Source: Verrucomicrobiaceae bacterium
Lineage (GTDB): Bacteria; Verrucomicrobiota; Verrucomicrobiia; Verrucomicrobiales; Verrucomicrobiaceae
NCBI GenBank assembly: GCA_016713035.1
Contig: JADJPW010000002.1
Location: 1 to 64,000, forward strand
Reading direction: 5' to 3'
DNA length: 64,000 bases
The notes under the pieces are model-generated. The model was given only the letters and a program-made list of their open reading frames with translations. It ran no database searches and was not told where the DNA came from. Shown here in pieces: positions 9,589-19,445 of the stretch. The position numbers and the translations under genes were made by a program. Each line of letters starts with the position of its first letter. The first letter of the stretch is position 1.

Positions 9589-10990
9589 TGCGTTTTCCGA
9601 CTTTGTTCTTCCTGACAGGCCTCTCGCTGCTGCACGCCGAAAAGGACACCCGACTCGTGCGTGAGACCGAGGCACTGTCTCCAGATGCGGAGCGGGCAGC
9701 GCTGCATGTGCCCGCAGGCTTTGAGGTGCAGCTTTTCGCAGCCGAGCCGCAGATCAACAAGCCCATCAACATCGCCTTCGACGCCAGGGGCCGCCTGTGG
9801 GTCAGTAGCACCGTGGAGTATCCGTATGCCGCCGATAAAAGCCGCTGGTCCGATCCTCAAGGCACCCGCGTCCGAGATAGCCGCGATGCCATCAAGATCC
9901 TCGAAGACACCGATGGCGACGGCCGCGCGGATCGCGTGACCGACTTCGCCGACGGGCTCAATATCCCCACCGGTGTCCTACCATGGCATAAGCCGCAGCA
10001 CAAAGCGGGCTGCATCGCCTTCAGCATCCCCAACATCTGGTACTTCGCCGACACCGACGGCGACGACCGTGCGGATGTGCGTGAGGTGCTCTTTGGCCCG
10101 CTGGGCTATGAAAAAGATACCCACGGCATGTGCAGCAGCTTCCGCCTCGGCCTGGATGGCTGGGTCTATGCCACGCATGGGTTTAACAACACCAGCAAAT
10201 TCCAAATCCTCCCGCAGAACCGCCAACCGGGAACTGAGAACCGCGAACCGGGAACTTTGGAGCTTCACAGCGGCAACGTCTTCCGCTTCAAGCCCGACGG
10301 ATCAAAGGTGGAACTGTGGACCAGCGGCCAGGTGAATCCTTTTGGCCTCGCGTGGGACCGTTACGGCAATCTTTACAGCGCAGATTGCCACAGCTCGCCT
10401 GTGTATCAGCTCATTCGCGGTGCCTGCTATCCCAGCTTTGGCAAACCGCATGATGGACTCGGCTTCGCACCTGTGATGTGCCAGCACACGCATGGCTCCA
10501 CGGGCATCTGCGGCATCGTTTATCTCGACGGCGGTGTGTGGGGCCCTGAGTGGGACGATCACATCCTGCTGGGCAATCCCGTTACCTCCCGCGTCAATCG
10601 TGACCACGTCACCTTCACCGGCAGCACCCCCAAGGCGAACGAGCAGCCCGACTTCATCACCAGTGACGATCCATGGTTCCGCCCCGTCGATCTCACCCTC
10701 GGCCCCGACAGCGCCCTTTACATCGCCGACTTCTACAACAAGATCATCGGCCACTACGAAGTGCCACTGGATCATCCGGGCAGAGACAAAGAGCGTGGGA
10801 GAATTTGGCGTGTGGTGAAGAAAGACACACAACCGCTGACCACCGACTTTGCCGCAATGCCTGCCAAGCGAATCGTGGAGGAACTAGGACATCCCAATCT
10901 GACACGTCGCCATTTGGCCCTCCGCGAAGTCAGAATGCGCGGCACCAAAGAATGGCTTCCGGAGTTGTTTCGTCTTTTTGAGTCAGGCGA
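9589..10990 (+). pseudogene. PVC-type heme-binding protein, N-terminal part of a broken gene
   Basis: Secreted protein of the Planctomycetes/Verrucomicrobia membrane-bound dehydrogenase-like family. Signal peptide MRFPTLFFLTGLSLLHA, then a beta-propeller (GSDH-like) domain: PAGFEVQLFAAEP, KPINIAFDARGRLWVSST, ILEDTDGDGRADRVTDFADGLNIP, WYFADTDGDDRADV, GNVFRFKPDGSKVE, NPFGLAWDRYGNLY, DLTLGPDSALYIADFYNKIIGHYE. Family similarity stops at about ELFRLFESGE (near 10990). The frame then runs on without similarity to 11180. The C-terminal heme domain is encoded separately from 11563. An in-frame 19-bp repeat sits at 10217-10256. The intact gene would be about 1000 codons. Confidence 0.75.
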
Positions 10991-11074
10991 AACCATGTCA
11001 AGAAATGACCATCACGGGAGATTTTCGATTTTTCATGTCTCATCCAAATGTGACCTTCGATTGGCCCATTCAAT

Positions 11075-11566
11075 GTGGGCATTGCCGACCTCGGAGAGCT
11101 TTCGTCTCCAACGCTGCGCAATCTCCACACCGGCGGAGATTGGATTGAGGACCGGGGGGATCAGTTATACGGCTTGCTGATGTCACATGCGGCGCAGGTG
11201 ATTGGTTCCTATGATCAGCTCCACCCCTGGGAGAAATGGAACCTCGGCATTGCCTTCGATGGTCGAGGCAGCGCCATCGGACGAGTCTCAACACAGGCTT
11301 TGTTGCGGCGGCCTGACTTTCTCGTGGGTGATCCGTCCTGGCGTAGCTCCATGATATGGATGCTGGTCAGTACGATAGAAAATATGCTTTCCCCTCCAGG
11401 GCCCGAAAACGACTGGTCAGACAGATTGGGAGATGACTCCTATGTGTATGCTCTCCGGCTGTTGCTTCGGGACGTGCTTTCGCAGCCAGGATGGCTGGAG
11501 GACAAAGAAGCACTACGGAGGCTTGAATCGGTCAAATACGGTGTCTCCAGGCTGGCCGGAGCATGA
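11075..11566 (+). other. Unassigned open frame inside the broken heme-binding gene
   Basis: A 163-codon frame (MGIADLGELSSPTLRNLHTG to SRLAGA) lies between the propeller part and the heme part of one interrupted gene. Its stop overlaps the next start by 4 bp (ATGA). Most of it resembles no family I know. Only the late YALRLLLRDVLSQPGW is faintly like a helix seen in the middle of PVC heme proteins, so it may be native sequence in a shifted frame rather than an insertion. Codon choice looks less GC-biased than on either side. It may not be a real gene. Confidence 0.35.
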
Positions 11567-12840
11567 CGCCACACGCCCTCACCCACATCGCTCGCTACGG
11601 TGATCTCGTGCTGCTACCGCAAGTCATCGCTCTTGCCAAACAAGCATCACTCCAAAACTCCACCAGTCCACTCCCACTCCTCACCGCCATCCACGAAGGC
11701 CTCAGCGAACGCGGCACGCCGCCACCGCCATTGATGCTCTCCTGGGCTCAAAATTTGGCCAAACAGCTCCTCGCAGCCGATTCCCAAAAACCCGCTCCCG
11801 CGTGGACCAGCACTGGAAACGCCAAATGGTCCCTCCAGCCGCGAAAGCTCGCCGATGGCTCTGAAGTCACCGTGCTGCAAAGCATGGCCAAGGGCGGCGG
11901 AGACGAAGAAAGCCGCACGGGCATGCTGAAGTCGAAAATCTTCGACGCACCGGCCAAACTCACGCTTTGGCTCAATGGCCACTGCGGCTCCCCCAAGGCC
12001 AAAGCGCATGAAAAAAACATCCTCCGCATCGTGGAGGCTGAAAATGGCCGTGAAATCGCCCGCGCACTCCCACCACGCGATGACAAGCCGCAACGTAGCG
12101 AGCTGGATCTCTCCACACATGCTGGCAAACCTGTCCGCATCGAGCTCTTCGACGGCGATGACGGCAAAGCCTACGCTTGGCTCGGAATATCGCAGATCGA
12201 GCCTGCGGTGGTTAGCGTGAACGATTTCCAAAGCGAGGACAGCACTCGCGAATCGCTCAAAACGCTCGCCGTGATGCTCCAGCACAGCGCCCCGGCTGCT
12301 TTGCGAGAAAAACTGGCCGTCTATCTGCCGACACGGCCTGCGCCACCGCCCCTGCCCGTCTCGCCGGAGCAGCGCCAGCAACTCGATGCGCTGATCGCTG
12401 CCCGAGTCGCCGCCTTTGCCAAAGCGAAGCCCGATCTCGAAGTCGGAGCGAATGTCTTCAAGATGAACTGCGCCGCCTGTCATCAAATCAAAGGCGAAGG
12501 CGGCCTGATCGGCCCGCAGCTCGATGGCATCGGCGCACGCGGTGTGGCGCGGCTGTGTGAGGACATCCTAGACCCCTACCGCAATGTGGATGCGCATTTC
12601 CATCTGCACACGCTGACGCTGAAGGATGGCGCCGTGATCGCAGGATTCCTGAAAGCGGAGCTGGGGCAGGTGCTGCTGCTAGCAGATGCCACAGGCAAAG
12701 AACACCGCATCAGCCAGCGTGACATCGCGAAGCGGGACGTGGTGCCGATGTCGCTGATGCCGCCGACCTTTGCCCAAAGCATCGCGGAAGCGGAGTTCGC
12801 GGACTTGTTGGCCTTTTTATTGAAGGAGAAGACGCCGTGA
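11563..12840 (+). pseudogene. PVC-type heme-binding protein, C-terminal heme domain
   Basis: C-terminal half of the family found at 9589. The HEAT-like region begins TPHALTHIARYGD and LLTAIHEGLSERG. A jelly-roll-like stretch follows (KLTLWLNGHCG, KPVRIELFDGDDGKAYAWLGISQIE), then the cytochrome c-like domain with heme site NCAACHQIKGEGGLIGPQLDGIGARG and the conserved CEDILDPYRNVDAHFHLHTLTLKDG and ISQRDIAKRDVVPMSLMP blocks. It lacks a signal peptide, so on its own it could not reach the periplasm. That supports reading it as the tail of a disrupted gene rather than an independent one. Confidence 0.75.
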
Positions 12841-12852
12841 TGGGGTGGTGCT

Positions 12853-14127
12853 TTACCATTGTGGCGGCTGCACCAGTGTGCCTGCTTTGATGATGCCGCC
12901 CTGCATCACGGCGCGGATGTTTTTGCGGTTTTCAAGGATGCGGATGTCCTTCATCACATCGCCATCGACGACGAGGATGTCTGCGAGCTTGCCTTTTTCG
13001 ACGGAGCCCAGCTCATGGGCACGGCCCATCATCTTCGCACCACCGAGGGTGGCGCATTGGATCGTGTCCAGCACGCTGAAGCCGACATAGTCCACAAAGA
13101 AGGTCAGCTCCTGGGCGTAGGTGCCGTGCGGAGTCCAGCCAAAGCCGTAATCGCCGCCGAGGCCGAGGGTGCCGCCGGCTTTGAGCACCATGCGGGCGCT
13201 TTCGGCTCCGGCTTCGAGCGTTTCCTGATGTCCATCGAGCACTCGCTGGGAGAGGCCGAATTCCTTGCCGCGCTGCACGCTGAAGAGCTCAAAGCCGAGG
13301 CCGGGGCACATGGGCACGTTGCGCTTGAGTAGCAGGTCGAGGCATTCTGCATCCATGAAGGTGCCGTGCTCGATGGCGTCGTAACCGGCTTTCAGCGCAT
13401 TGTAGATGCCTTCGCGGGCACGGCAGTGGCCGGTGACTTTCAGGCCGTGATTATGCGCCGTGGCGACGACAGCGTGCATTTCATCAAAGGTCATGCACAG
13501 GGTGTGGTGGTCATTGATGTCTGGAGAGGCGGCATCGCCGGTGGGATAGGTTTTCACCCACTCGATGCCGTCTTTGACGAGCTTGCGCACGGCGGTGCGT
13601 GCCTGATCGGGGCCGTTGACGATGAAGACGATGCCTTCCATGCCGATTTTCCGGTAATCGGGGTTCCAGTCCATCAAACCGCCTGCGCCGCAGATCTCGC
13701 GACCACTGGTGGCGAGCCGCGGACCGGGGATCATATCCTCCTCGATGGCCTTTTTCATCCAGACGTCGATGTTGTGCAGGCAGCCGCCGCTGCGCGCGCT
13801 GGTGTAGCCGCATTCGAGGGCGGTTTTTGCGTTTACGGCGGATTGGAGCGTGACGTATTCGACGGGGAACTTGATGTCGAGGTCCTGTAGCTCGGTGACA
13901 TTAAAATAGGTGAGGTGGATGTGTGCCTCGATGAGTCCTGGCAGGATGGTGCCGCCCTGGGCGTCGATTTTTTGGGCATCGGGTGCCGGAGGGGCCTCAC
14001 TGGCGGGGCCGGCGTAGGTGATGAGGCCGTCGGTGACGATCACGCTGGCATTCGGGACGGGAGGGGCGCCCGTGCCGTCGATGAGTTGGCCATTTTGGAT
14101 GAGGGTGGTGCCAGATTGGAGCTTCAT
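12853..14127 (-). CDS. Imidazolonepropionase-like metal-dependent amidohydrolase
   Basis: Amidohydrolase-superfamily hydrolase (prolidase/imidazolonepropionase-like subgroup), about 424 aa. Metal ligands: the HxH of ILPGLIEAHIHLTYF, the bridging Lys in GIEWVKTYPTGD, His in LKVTGHCRAREG and DAIEHGTFMD, and Asp in LGLGGDYGFGWTPHG. The C-terminal beta-sandwich closes with GSVEKGKLADILVVDGDVMKDIRIL. Start at 14127 (MKLQSGTTLIQNG) gives the first beta strand; upstream codons lack similarity. It faces nuoI divergently. Substrate is unknown; relatives act on peptides, organophosphates or cyclic amides. Confidence 0.85.
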   Translation of the reverse strand: MKLQSGTTLIQNGQLIDGTGAPPVPNASVIVTDGLITYAGPASEAPPAPDAQKIDAQGGTILPGLIEAHIHLTYFNVTELQDLDIKFPVEYVTLQSAVNAKTALECGYTSARSGGCLHNIDVWMKKAIEEDMIPGPRLATSGREICGAGGLMDWNPDYRKIGMEGIVFIVNGPDQARTAVRKLVKDGIEWVKTYPTGDAASPDINDHHTLCMTFDEMHAVVATAHNHGLKVTGHCRAREGIYNALKAGYDAIEHGTFMDAECLDLLLKRNVPMCPGLGFELFSVQRGKEFGLSQRVLDGHQETLEAGAESARMVLKAGGTLGLGGDYGFGWTPHGTYAQELTFFVDYVGFSVLDTIQCATLGGAKMMGRAHELGSVEKGKLADILVVDGDVMKDIRILENRKNIRAVMQGGIIKAGTLVQPPQW

Positions 14128-14275
14128 GGGTGGAGAGAGGCAACAAAACGGGCGCTGGGAGGAGAAGATTTGTTTTTTTGGCCAAAAATGCGGTTGCCCG
14201 TGCGCTGTGCGTTCCGATACTCCGCACCCGAAAACCCCGCTCCGCAGCCCCTCTGGGGAGCACTCCGCATTTTTC

Positions 14276-14821
14276 ATGGCTACCATCGTCGTTCAACGCC
14301 CCAAGCTCGCCTGGCACGAGCGCTGGTTCCTTTCCACGCTCGTGAAGGGCCTCAAAATCACCGTCAGCCACGGTATCAAGACCTTCCTGCAAATCGCGGG
14401 CAAGAAGCCAAAGGTGACGATGGAGTACCCAGAGCAGAAATGGGACGATCAGCTCCCAGAGCACTATCGCGGGGCTCCTGCACTGGTGACGGATGAGCAC
14501 GGTCGTGAGCGCTGCGTGAGCTGCCAGCTCTGCGAGTTCATCTGCCCGCCGAAGGCCATCAAAATCACCCCCGGTGAGATCCCCAGCGACGATCCGTGGG
14601 CCAAGGTCGAGAAGCGTCCGCAGGCCTTCGACATCGACATGATCCGCTGCATCTACTGCGGGATGTGTGAAGAGGTCTGCCCAGAGCAGGCCATCTTCCT
14701 GCGCAAGGACTACGCCATCACCGGTCTCAGCCGCAAGGAAATGGTGCATGACAAAGCGAAGCTCTACCAGATCGGCGGCCAACGCGTGGGCCTAGTGAAT
14801 AAGTGGAATGAGATGAAGTGA
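14276..14821 (+). CDS. nuoI: NADH-quinone oxidoreductase subunit I
   Basis: Peripheral-arm subunit of respiratory complex I carrying two [4Fe-4S] clusters on the electron path to quinone. The ferredoxin motifs are CVSCQLCEFICP with CP spacing and CIYCGMCEEVCP, both complete. The N-terminal WFLSTLVKGLKITVSH and the C-terminal RKEMVHDKAKLYQIG are typical. Length 181 aa is normal. Start ATG at 14276. No other nuo gene lies in the window, so the subunit is encoded apart from a nuo operon. Confidence 0.93.
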   Translation: MATIVVQRPKLAWHERWFLSTLVKGLKITVSHGIKTFLQIAGKKPKVTMEYPEQKWDDQLPEHYRGAPALVTDEHGRERCVSCQLCEFICPPKAIKITPGEIPSDDPWAKVEKRPQAFDIDMIRCIYCGMCEEVCPEQAIFLRKDYAITGLSRKEMVHDKAKLYQIGGQRVGLVNKWNEMK

Positions 14822-14934
14822 GCCTTGTGGAGCTGCACAGGTGTGCGGCGAGTGCTTTGTCTGTGAGAAACCTTGGTAGCTGAGCGGCGTTTTGCTGGTA
14901 GATCCTTCTACACACTCTCCCTTTTCACACTCGC

Positions 14935-16851
14935 ATGCAGTGGTTCACTAGTTTCCGTGCCAAGCTCATCCTGACCATCTTTCCCGTGGTGGCGGTGGTG
15001 ACGACGGCGGCGCTGCTGCTGGCCGAGCGGAAATTCACAGCGGCCTACCGGCAGCTCTTTGAAGAACAATTCGAGCAACAGATCGCCACGCTCACGCTGG
15101 CGCGGACTCGGCGCTTTGAGGCTCTATCCAAGGTGCTGCTGCAAATGTCAGAGCAGCCCGAGGTGCTGGCGGCGGTATCCAAACATGATTTTAAGCAGCT
15201 CGCACAGCATCTGCGGCCCCAGCTCGATCAATTGGCCTCAGAGCGGATGCAGTCTGAGATGCCGAAGCTGGGACCGAAGCGTGATGGGGCAAAGGGCGGC
15301 GGGTCGCGCTCTGCGGGTGCCCGTGGAGAGGATGCGAAAGGGCGCTTTTCATACCCACCTGGTCAAGCGCCATTCGTGGCGTTCATCGATGAGAAGGGGA
15401 AATTCATCGCCACCTCCCAACAGCGCATCCCCGGAGCCCTGGGGCTGCTGGGAGCTGGACTCTCGCAGGATGCGAATGGGGAGGTGCGACGAAAAGGCGA
15501 TAAGCTGCCGTGGCTGGAGGATCGGCGACTGGAGGACGTGCTCCAGGAGCAGGAGGTGGGCTATTTGAAGCTGGAGTTCACCGATCGCGAAAACCGCGAG
15601 ACGGAGCAGGTGCGTGAGGTCTTCATCACTCCGCTGCGTGAAGAAAAGGACGGGCGCTTCCTCGGTGCGTTCCTCTTCGGCCTGCCGCTGGTGTCGCAGT
15701 TGGAGCGCATGCTTTATGAGCAGTCGCGACGTTCAGAGCTGGGGGAAATCATGAGCGGCATCTGGGTGGAGGATGGACTGGTTAGCACCACGATCCCGAA
15801 GGAGCAGCGTGCTGAAGTGGCCGCGCAGGTGGCTGAGGCGATGGCAGACTCTCGGCGTGCACGGCGGGAGATGCAGGTGAGCATCGGCGGTGTGCGGCAT
15901 GAGATCTTTTTTCGTGTGCTCAATCCAGGCTCGCCCTTTCCGATCGCGGCACAGGTGAATCTGTATCCACTCTCCGCACTGGATGCGGAGATACGTGGTT
16001 TGCGTGGCGCGGTGGCTGCGCTGGTGGCGCTGGCGCTGCTGGTGGCACTGCTGGCGGTGCTTTGGATCTCCAGGAATCTCTCTGGCCCTGTCACGGAGCT
16101 GTCGCGGGCCGCCCGCGAGATCGAGCAGGGGAACTTCTCCGTGCGAGTGCCAGTGACGCGGCGTGATGAGCTGGGAGCGCTGGCCTTTTCCTTCAATCAA
16201 ATGGCGGCGGGACTCTCACTCCAGGAAAAATACCGCAGCGTGCTCAATGCGGTGGCGGATCGCACCGTGGCGCAGCAGCTCATCGAGCAGACTGGCCGTC
16301 TGGGTGGTGAGCTGCGGAATGTGACGATGCTTTTCTGCGACATCCGTGGCTTCACCGCCCTCACCGAGCACATGCCACCGGCAGAGGTCATTGAGCTGCT
16401 GAATGATCACATGACCGCCCTCACGGAGGTGGCCTATGCCCATGAGGGCATCGTGGATAAATTCGTCGGTGATCTCATCATGGTGCTCTTTGGCGCTCCG
16501 GTGAGTGGTGGCAGTGATGCGGCGCGGGCGGTGCAGTGTGCCCAGGCCATGCTGGAGGTGCGGCGTGCGCATAATGAATCGGCAAAACATCCCATCGAGG
16601 TCGGTATCGGTATCGCCACGGGGGATGTGGTAGCAGGCTGCATGGGCAGTGATCAGCGCCTGAGCTACACCGTGCTCGGTCACAGTGTGAATCTAGCATC
16701 CCGCCTCTGTGGCATCGCTGGCCGTGGGGAGATCATCATGGATGATGCCACCTACGAGCAGGCACGGTCGCTCGTCGCCGCAGAGCCCCTGGAGCCCGTG
16801 CAACTGAAGGGCATGCAGGTGAAAGTACAGCCCTGGCGAGTGTCCGTGTAG
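14935..16851 (+). CDS. Membrane adenylate/guanylate cyclase with HAMP domain
   Basis: Class III nucleotide cyclase, 638 aa. Residues 10-30 form the first membrane helix and a ~330-residue periplasmic sensor region follows. A second helix (AVAALVALALLVALLAVLWI) leads into a HAMP domain (LSRAAREIEQGNFSVRVPVTRRDELGAL). The cyclase domain has both metal aspartates (MLFCDIRGFTAL and VGDLIMV), the purine-contacting Lys in VDKFVGD, and NLASRL with the transition-state Asn and Arg. The residue that is usually Asp in the IGDxVNLA motif (adenine selection) is His here (YTVLGHSVNLASRL). Purine specificity is therefore uncertain. It stands alone between nuoI and a convergent gene. Confidence 0.85.
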   Translation: MQWFTSFRAKLILTIFPVVAVVTTAALLLAERKFTAAYRQLFEEQFEQQIATLTLARTRRFEALSKVLLQMSEQPEVLAAVSKHDFKQLAQHLRPQLDQLASERMQSEMPKLGPKRDGAKGGGSRSAGARGEDAKGRFSYPPGQAPFVAFIDEKGKFIATSQQRIPGALGLLGAGLSQDANGEVRRKGDKLPWLEDRRLEDVLQEQEVGYLKLEFTDRENRETEQVREVFITPLREEKDGRFLGAFLFGLPLVSQLERMLYEQSRRSELGEIMSGIWVEDGLVSTTIPKEQRAEVAAQVAEAMADSRRARREMQVSIGGVRHEIFFRVLNPGSPFPIAAQVNLYPLSALDAEIRGLRGAVAALVALALLVALLAVLWISRNLSGPVTELSRAAREIEQGNFSVRVPVTRRDELGALAFSFNQMAAGLSLQEKYRSVLNAVADRTVAQQLIEQTGRLGGELRNVTMLFCDIRGFTALTEHMPPAEVIELLNDHMTALTEVAYAHEGIVDKFVGDLIMVLFGAPVSGGSDAARAVQCAQAMLEVRRAHNESAKHPIEVGIGIATGDVVAGCMGSDQRLSYTVLGHSVNLASRLCGIAGRGEIIMDDATYEQARSLVAAEPLEPVQLKGMQVKVQPWRVSV

Positions 16852-16871
16852 GCACAGCGCCAAAAAACACC

Positions 16872-17783
16872 TCACATCAGCTTCTCTTTGTCGATCTGGC
16901 CTGCTTTGTAGCTGTCCTGGAAACGGTGCCAGCGGAAGGGCATCGCGAGCTGGTCTAAGAAGGTGCGTGGCATGGCGGACTTGATGCCGATGATGTCTGG
17001 CCGGTGCCGTGATGGATCATTGTAAAAGGAGCGGAAGATGAGATCCCAGAGCATGAGGTTCTCGCCATAGTTTTTATCCCCTTCACGCAGATCGGTGCTG
17101 TGATGCCAACGGTGCAGCTCGGGCGTGTTGAAGATGTAATTGAGCCAACCGAAGCGCATGCGGATGTTACAGTGCGTCAAAAAGCCGATGTAGGCCGTGA
17201 TCGCTCCGAACCACTGCACCACGTCATTGGGTGTGCCCGCGAGTGCCAGCAGCGGCCCGCTGAAAATCATGCTCTTGAGCGTGTCGATGATGTGGAAGCG
17301 CCCTGTATTGAAGAACCACAGCTTCCGCACGCTGTGATGCACGGCGTGGAAGTGCCACAGCGGCATCCACTCATGCGCTAGCCGATGCGCCCAATACAGC
17401 CCGAACTCCGCGATCACCAGCGCCAGCACCACCTGCGCCCACATGGGCCAGTCATTCGGCCAGATACCAGTGCCATCAGCGCCGCCCACGCTATGAATTA
17501 GCCCCATGTAGCCCAGTGCGACGATGGTGAGCTGCACAAAGGACTTCGTGAAAGCCGTGTGCGCCAGATCAGGCAGTTCTTGCCCATCGGAGTGCAGCCA
17601 CTCGCGCTCATGCGGCCGCCATTTCTCCAGGAAATACAGCACCAGGGCGAAGCTGAAGTACGTGCAGTTAAAAGCCAGTTTCCCATGCCCGGCAGCGATG
17701 CCGATGCCGGTAGGAATGAGCGCCGCTACGAGAAGCAGCGGCCAAAGTAGGTAATCGAGGAGAGTTCCGAAAGCGTGACGCAT
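16872..17783 (-). CDS. Sterol desaturase / fatty acid hydroxylase family membrane protein
   Basis: Integral-membrane di-iron oxygenase of the fatty acid hydroxylase superfamily, 303 aa. The histidine boxes are complete: HRLAH (in LYWAHRLAHEW), HFHAVHH and HRWHH (in ELHRWHHSTD), plus an NYGENLMLWD segment common in the family. Four or more membrane helices are visible (LLWPLLLVAALIPTGIGIAA, YFSFALVLYFLE, and others). Likely acts on a lipid hydrocarbon chain or isoprenoid ring. Substrate cannot be told from sequence. It is convergent with the cyclase gene. Confidence 0.85.
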   Translation of the reverse strand: MRHAFGTLLDYLLWPLLLVAALIPTGIGIAAGHGKLAFNCTYFSFALVLYFLEKWRPHEREWLHSDGQELPDLAHTAFTKSFVQLTIVALGYMGLIHSVGGADGTGIWPNDWPMWAQVVLALVIAEFGLYWAHRLAHEWMPLWHFHAVHHSVRKLWFFNTGRFHIIDTLKSMIFSGPLLALAGTPNDVVQWFGAITAYIGFLTHCNIRMRFGWLNYIFNTPELHRWHHSTDLREGDKNYGENLMLWDLIFRSFYNDPSRHRPDIIGIKSAMPRTFLDQLAMPFRWHRFQDSYKAGQIDKEKLM

Positions 17784-17844
17784 GGGCGAAAAGTCTTCAT
17801 CGTGGCGAGGAATGCCGCGATGGCAAAAACCGTGCGGATATTAC

Positions 17845-19275
17845 TCATTTCTTCTCCACCGCTGGCTTGGCAGCAGGGGCGAGTGGCCGTGCGACAAAGG
17901 CATCAAAGACCAGCACGCCTTTGAGTGCATCCACAGCACGCTCTAGCTGATTATCCCCCAGCGAGGCTAGCTCCAGCGCAGCGGTGCCGCCGCTGCCGTG
18001 AGAGGTGCGCCACTCCGCGATGCGCTTTTCGTCCTCCGTCGTCAGGGTGGCGTGGATGTCTGGCTCCACGCCGTGTTCATGGATGGTGCGGTGAGCGGGG
18101 GTGTAATACTTCGCCGTGGTCAGGCGCATGGCGGCTCCATTGTTCATCGGCAGGATGGTCTGCACGCTGCCTTTGCCGAAGCTCGTCGTGCCCACCACGA
18201 TGGCACGCTTCAGATCCTGCAAAGCGCCCGCTGTCAGCTCCGAAGCACTGGCGCTGTGATGATTCAGCAGCACGGCCAGCGGGTATCTGCGCGGCTCACG
18301 GCCTGGACGAGCGGGTGTGCGGTAGGGAGGTGGGTTTTGAGAGGCCACGCGGCCCTCCGTGGTGACTACGACGGTGCCTTCGGGCAAAAACTCGCCGCAG
18401 ATCTTCACCGCGCTATCCACCAGACCACCGGGATTCCCACGCAGATCGAGCACCAGCGCCTGGAGGCCCTGTTTTTCGAGCGAATCGAGCTCTGAGGCCA
18501 ATTCCGCCGCAGTGGGCTCATTGAACTGCGAAACACGCACGTAGCCGATTTTGAACTCACCGGTCATTTTTGCCGCCAGTAGCATCGGATCATGCACGCT
18601 CTGCTCGGAGAGCGTTTCGTGCTTCATGGTGAAATCAAGGAACTGCTTCGTGCCTGGGCGATGCACGGTGAGGCGCACTTCCTCGCCCGTTTTGCCATTG
18701 AGCAGCTGCATGGCCTCCATCACGCCCACGGAGTCCGTCAGCACCTCACCGATGCGCACCAGCTTATCCCCGGCCAGCACGCCTGCGCGGGCCGCAGGGC
18801 CATCCTCACGCACAGTGACGATGGTCAGCACGCCCTGGCGCAGAGCGATGGTGATGCCCACGCCTTCGGAGGTATCACGCTGCTCACGCTGCATGTCCTC
18901 AAAGAGGCTGCTGCCCATGTACTCACAGTGCGGATCGAGCCGCCGCAGCATGCCCTCCAGCGCCCCTTCGACGAGCTCCGCGTAGGTGATCTTGGATTCA
19001 TCGACGTAATTCTGCCGCACGATCTCCATGGCACGCGTGAGCATTTCCATCTGCTTGTAGGCATCTTCCGGCGGAGGCTGCATGGGCGGCGCAGCAGGTT
19101 TTGCGGGCTTTTCAGGCGTCGCAGCGGGTTTTGGAGCCGATTTAGGGGCCGATTTGGGCTTGGTGGCAGCCGGGGCGGATTTCGGGGCCGCCGGCGGCAA
19201 AGTGGGCTTCGACGGTGCCGTGGGCGCAGCATGGAGAGTGGCCCCGAGGGCGAGAAACAGGAGCAGGTGACGCAT
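17845..19275 (-). CDS. Secreted S41 family C-terminal processing peptidase (CtpA-like)
   Basis: Periplasmic PDZ-containing serine protease. Signal peptide MRHLLLFLALGATLHA, then a ~60-residue Pro/Ala/Lys linker built from APKSAP-type iterations, a helical cap (AMEIVRQNYVDESKITYAELVEGALEGMLRRLDPHCEYM), a PDZ domain (VREDGPAARAGVLAGDKLVRIGEV), and the S41 core with ALVLDLRGNPGGLVDSAV, the nucleophile in HHSASASELTAGAL and the general base Lys in TSFGKGSVQTI. All catalytic residues are present. Start at 19275 gives a clean signal peptide; 19284 is an alternative. Divergent from rph. Confidence 0.9.
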   Translation of the reverse strand: MRHLLLFLALGATLHAAPTAPSKPTLPPAAPKSAPAATKPKSAPKSAPKPAATPEKPAKPAAPPMQPPPEDAYKQMEMLTRAMEIVRQNYVDESKITYAELVEGALEGMLRRLDPHCEYMGSSLFEDMQREQRDTSEGVGITIALRQGVLTIVTVREDGPAARAGVLAGDKLVRIGEVLTDSVGVMEAMQLLNGKTGEEVRLTVHRPGTKQFLDFTMKHETLSEQSVHDPMLLAAKMTGEFKIGYVRVSQFNEPTAAELASELDSLEKQGLQALVLDLRGNPGGLVDSAVKICGEFLPEGTVVVTTEGRVASQNPPPYRTPARPGREPRRYPLAVLLNHHSASASELTAGALQDLKRAIVVGTTSFGKGSVQTILPMNNGAAMRLTTAKYYTPAHRTIHEHGVEPDIHATLTTEDEKRIAEWRTSHGSGGTAALELASLGDNQLERAVDALKGVLVFDAFVARPLAPAAKPAVEKK

Positions 19276-19445
19276 GGCGGCCATGTTGCACCTCTCCGCG
19301 CTGGGAGCAAGGAGTGTCCCAGAGGCCGATCTCGCCCGCAGGGGCCGCAGGGCGGCTTTTGGACAGCGGTTGCATCTCGCGGAGCATCACCTACACCATC
19401 CGCCGCCGCTTTGCGGCACACATTACCCCCTCACGACTCACCACC

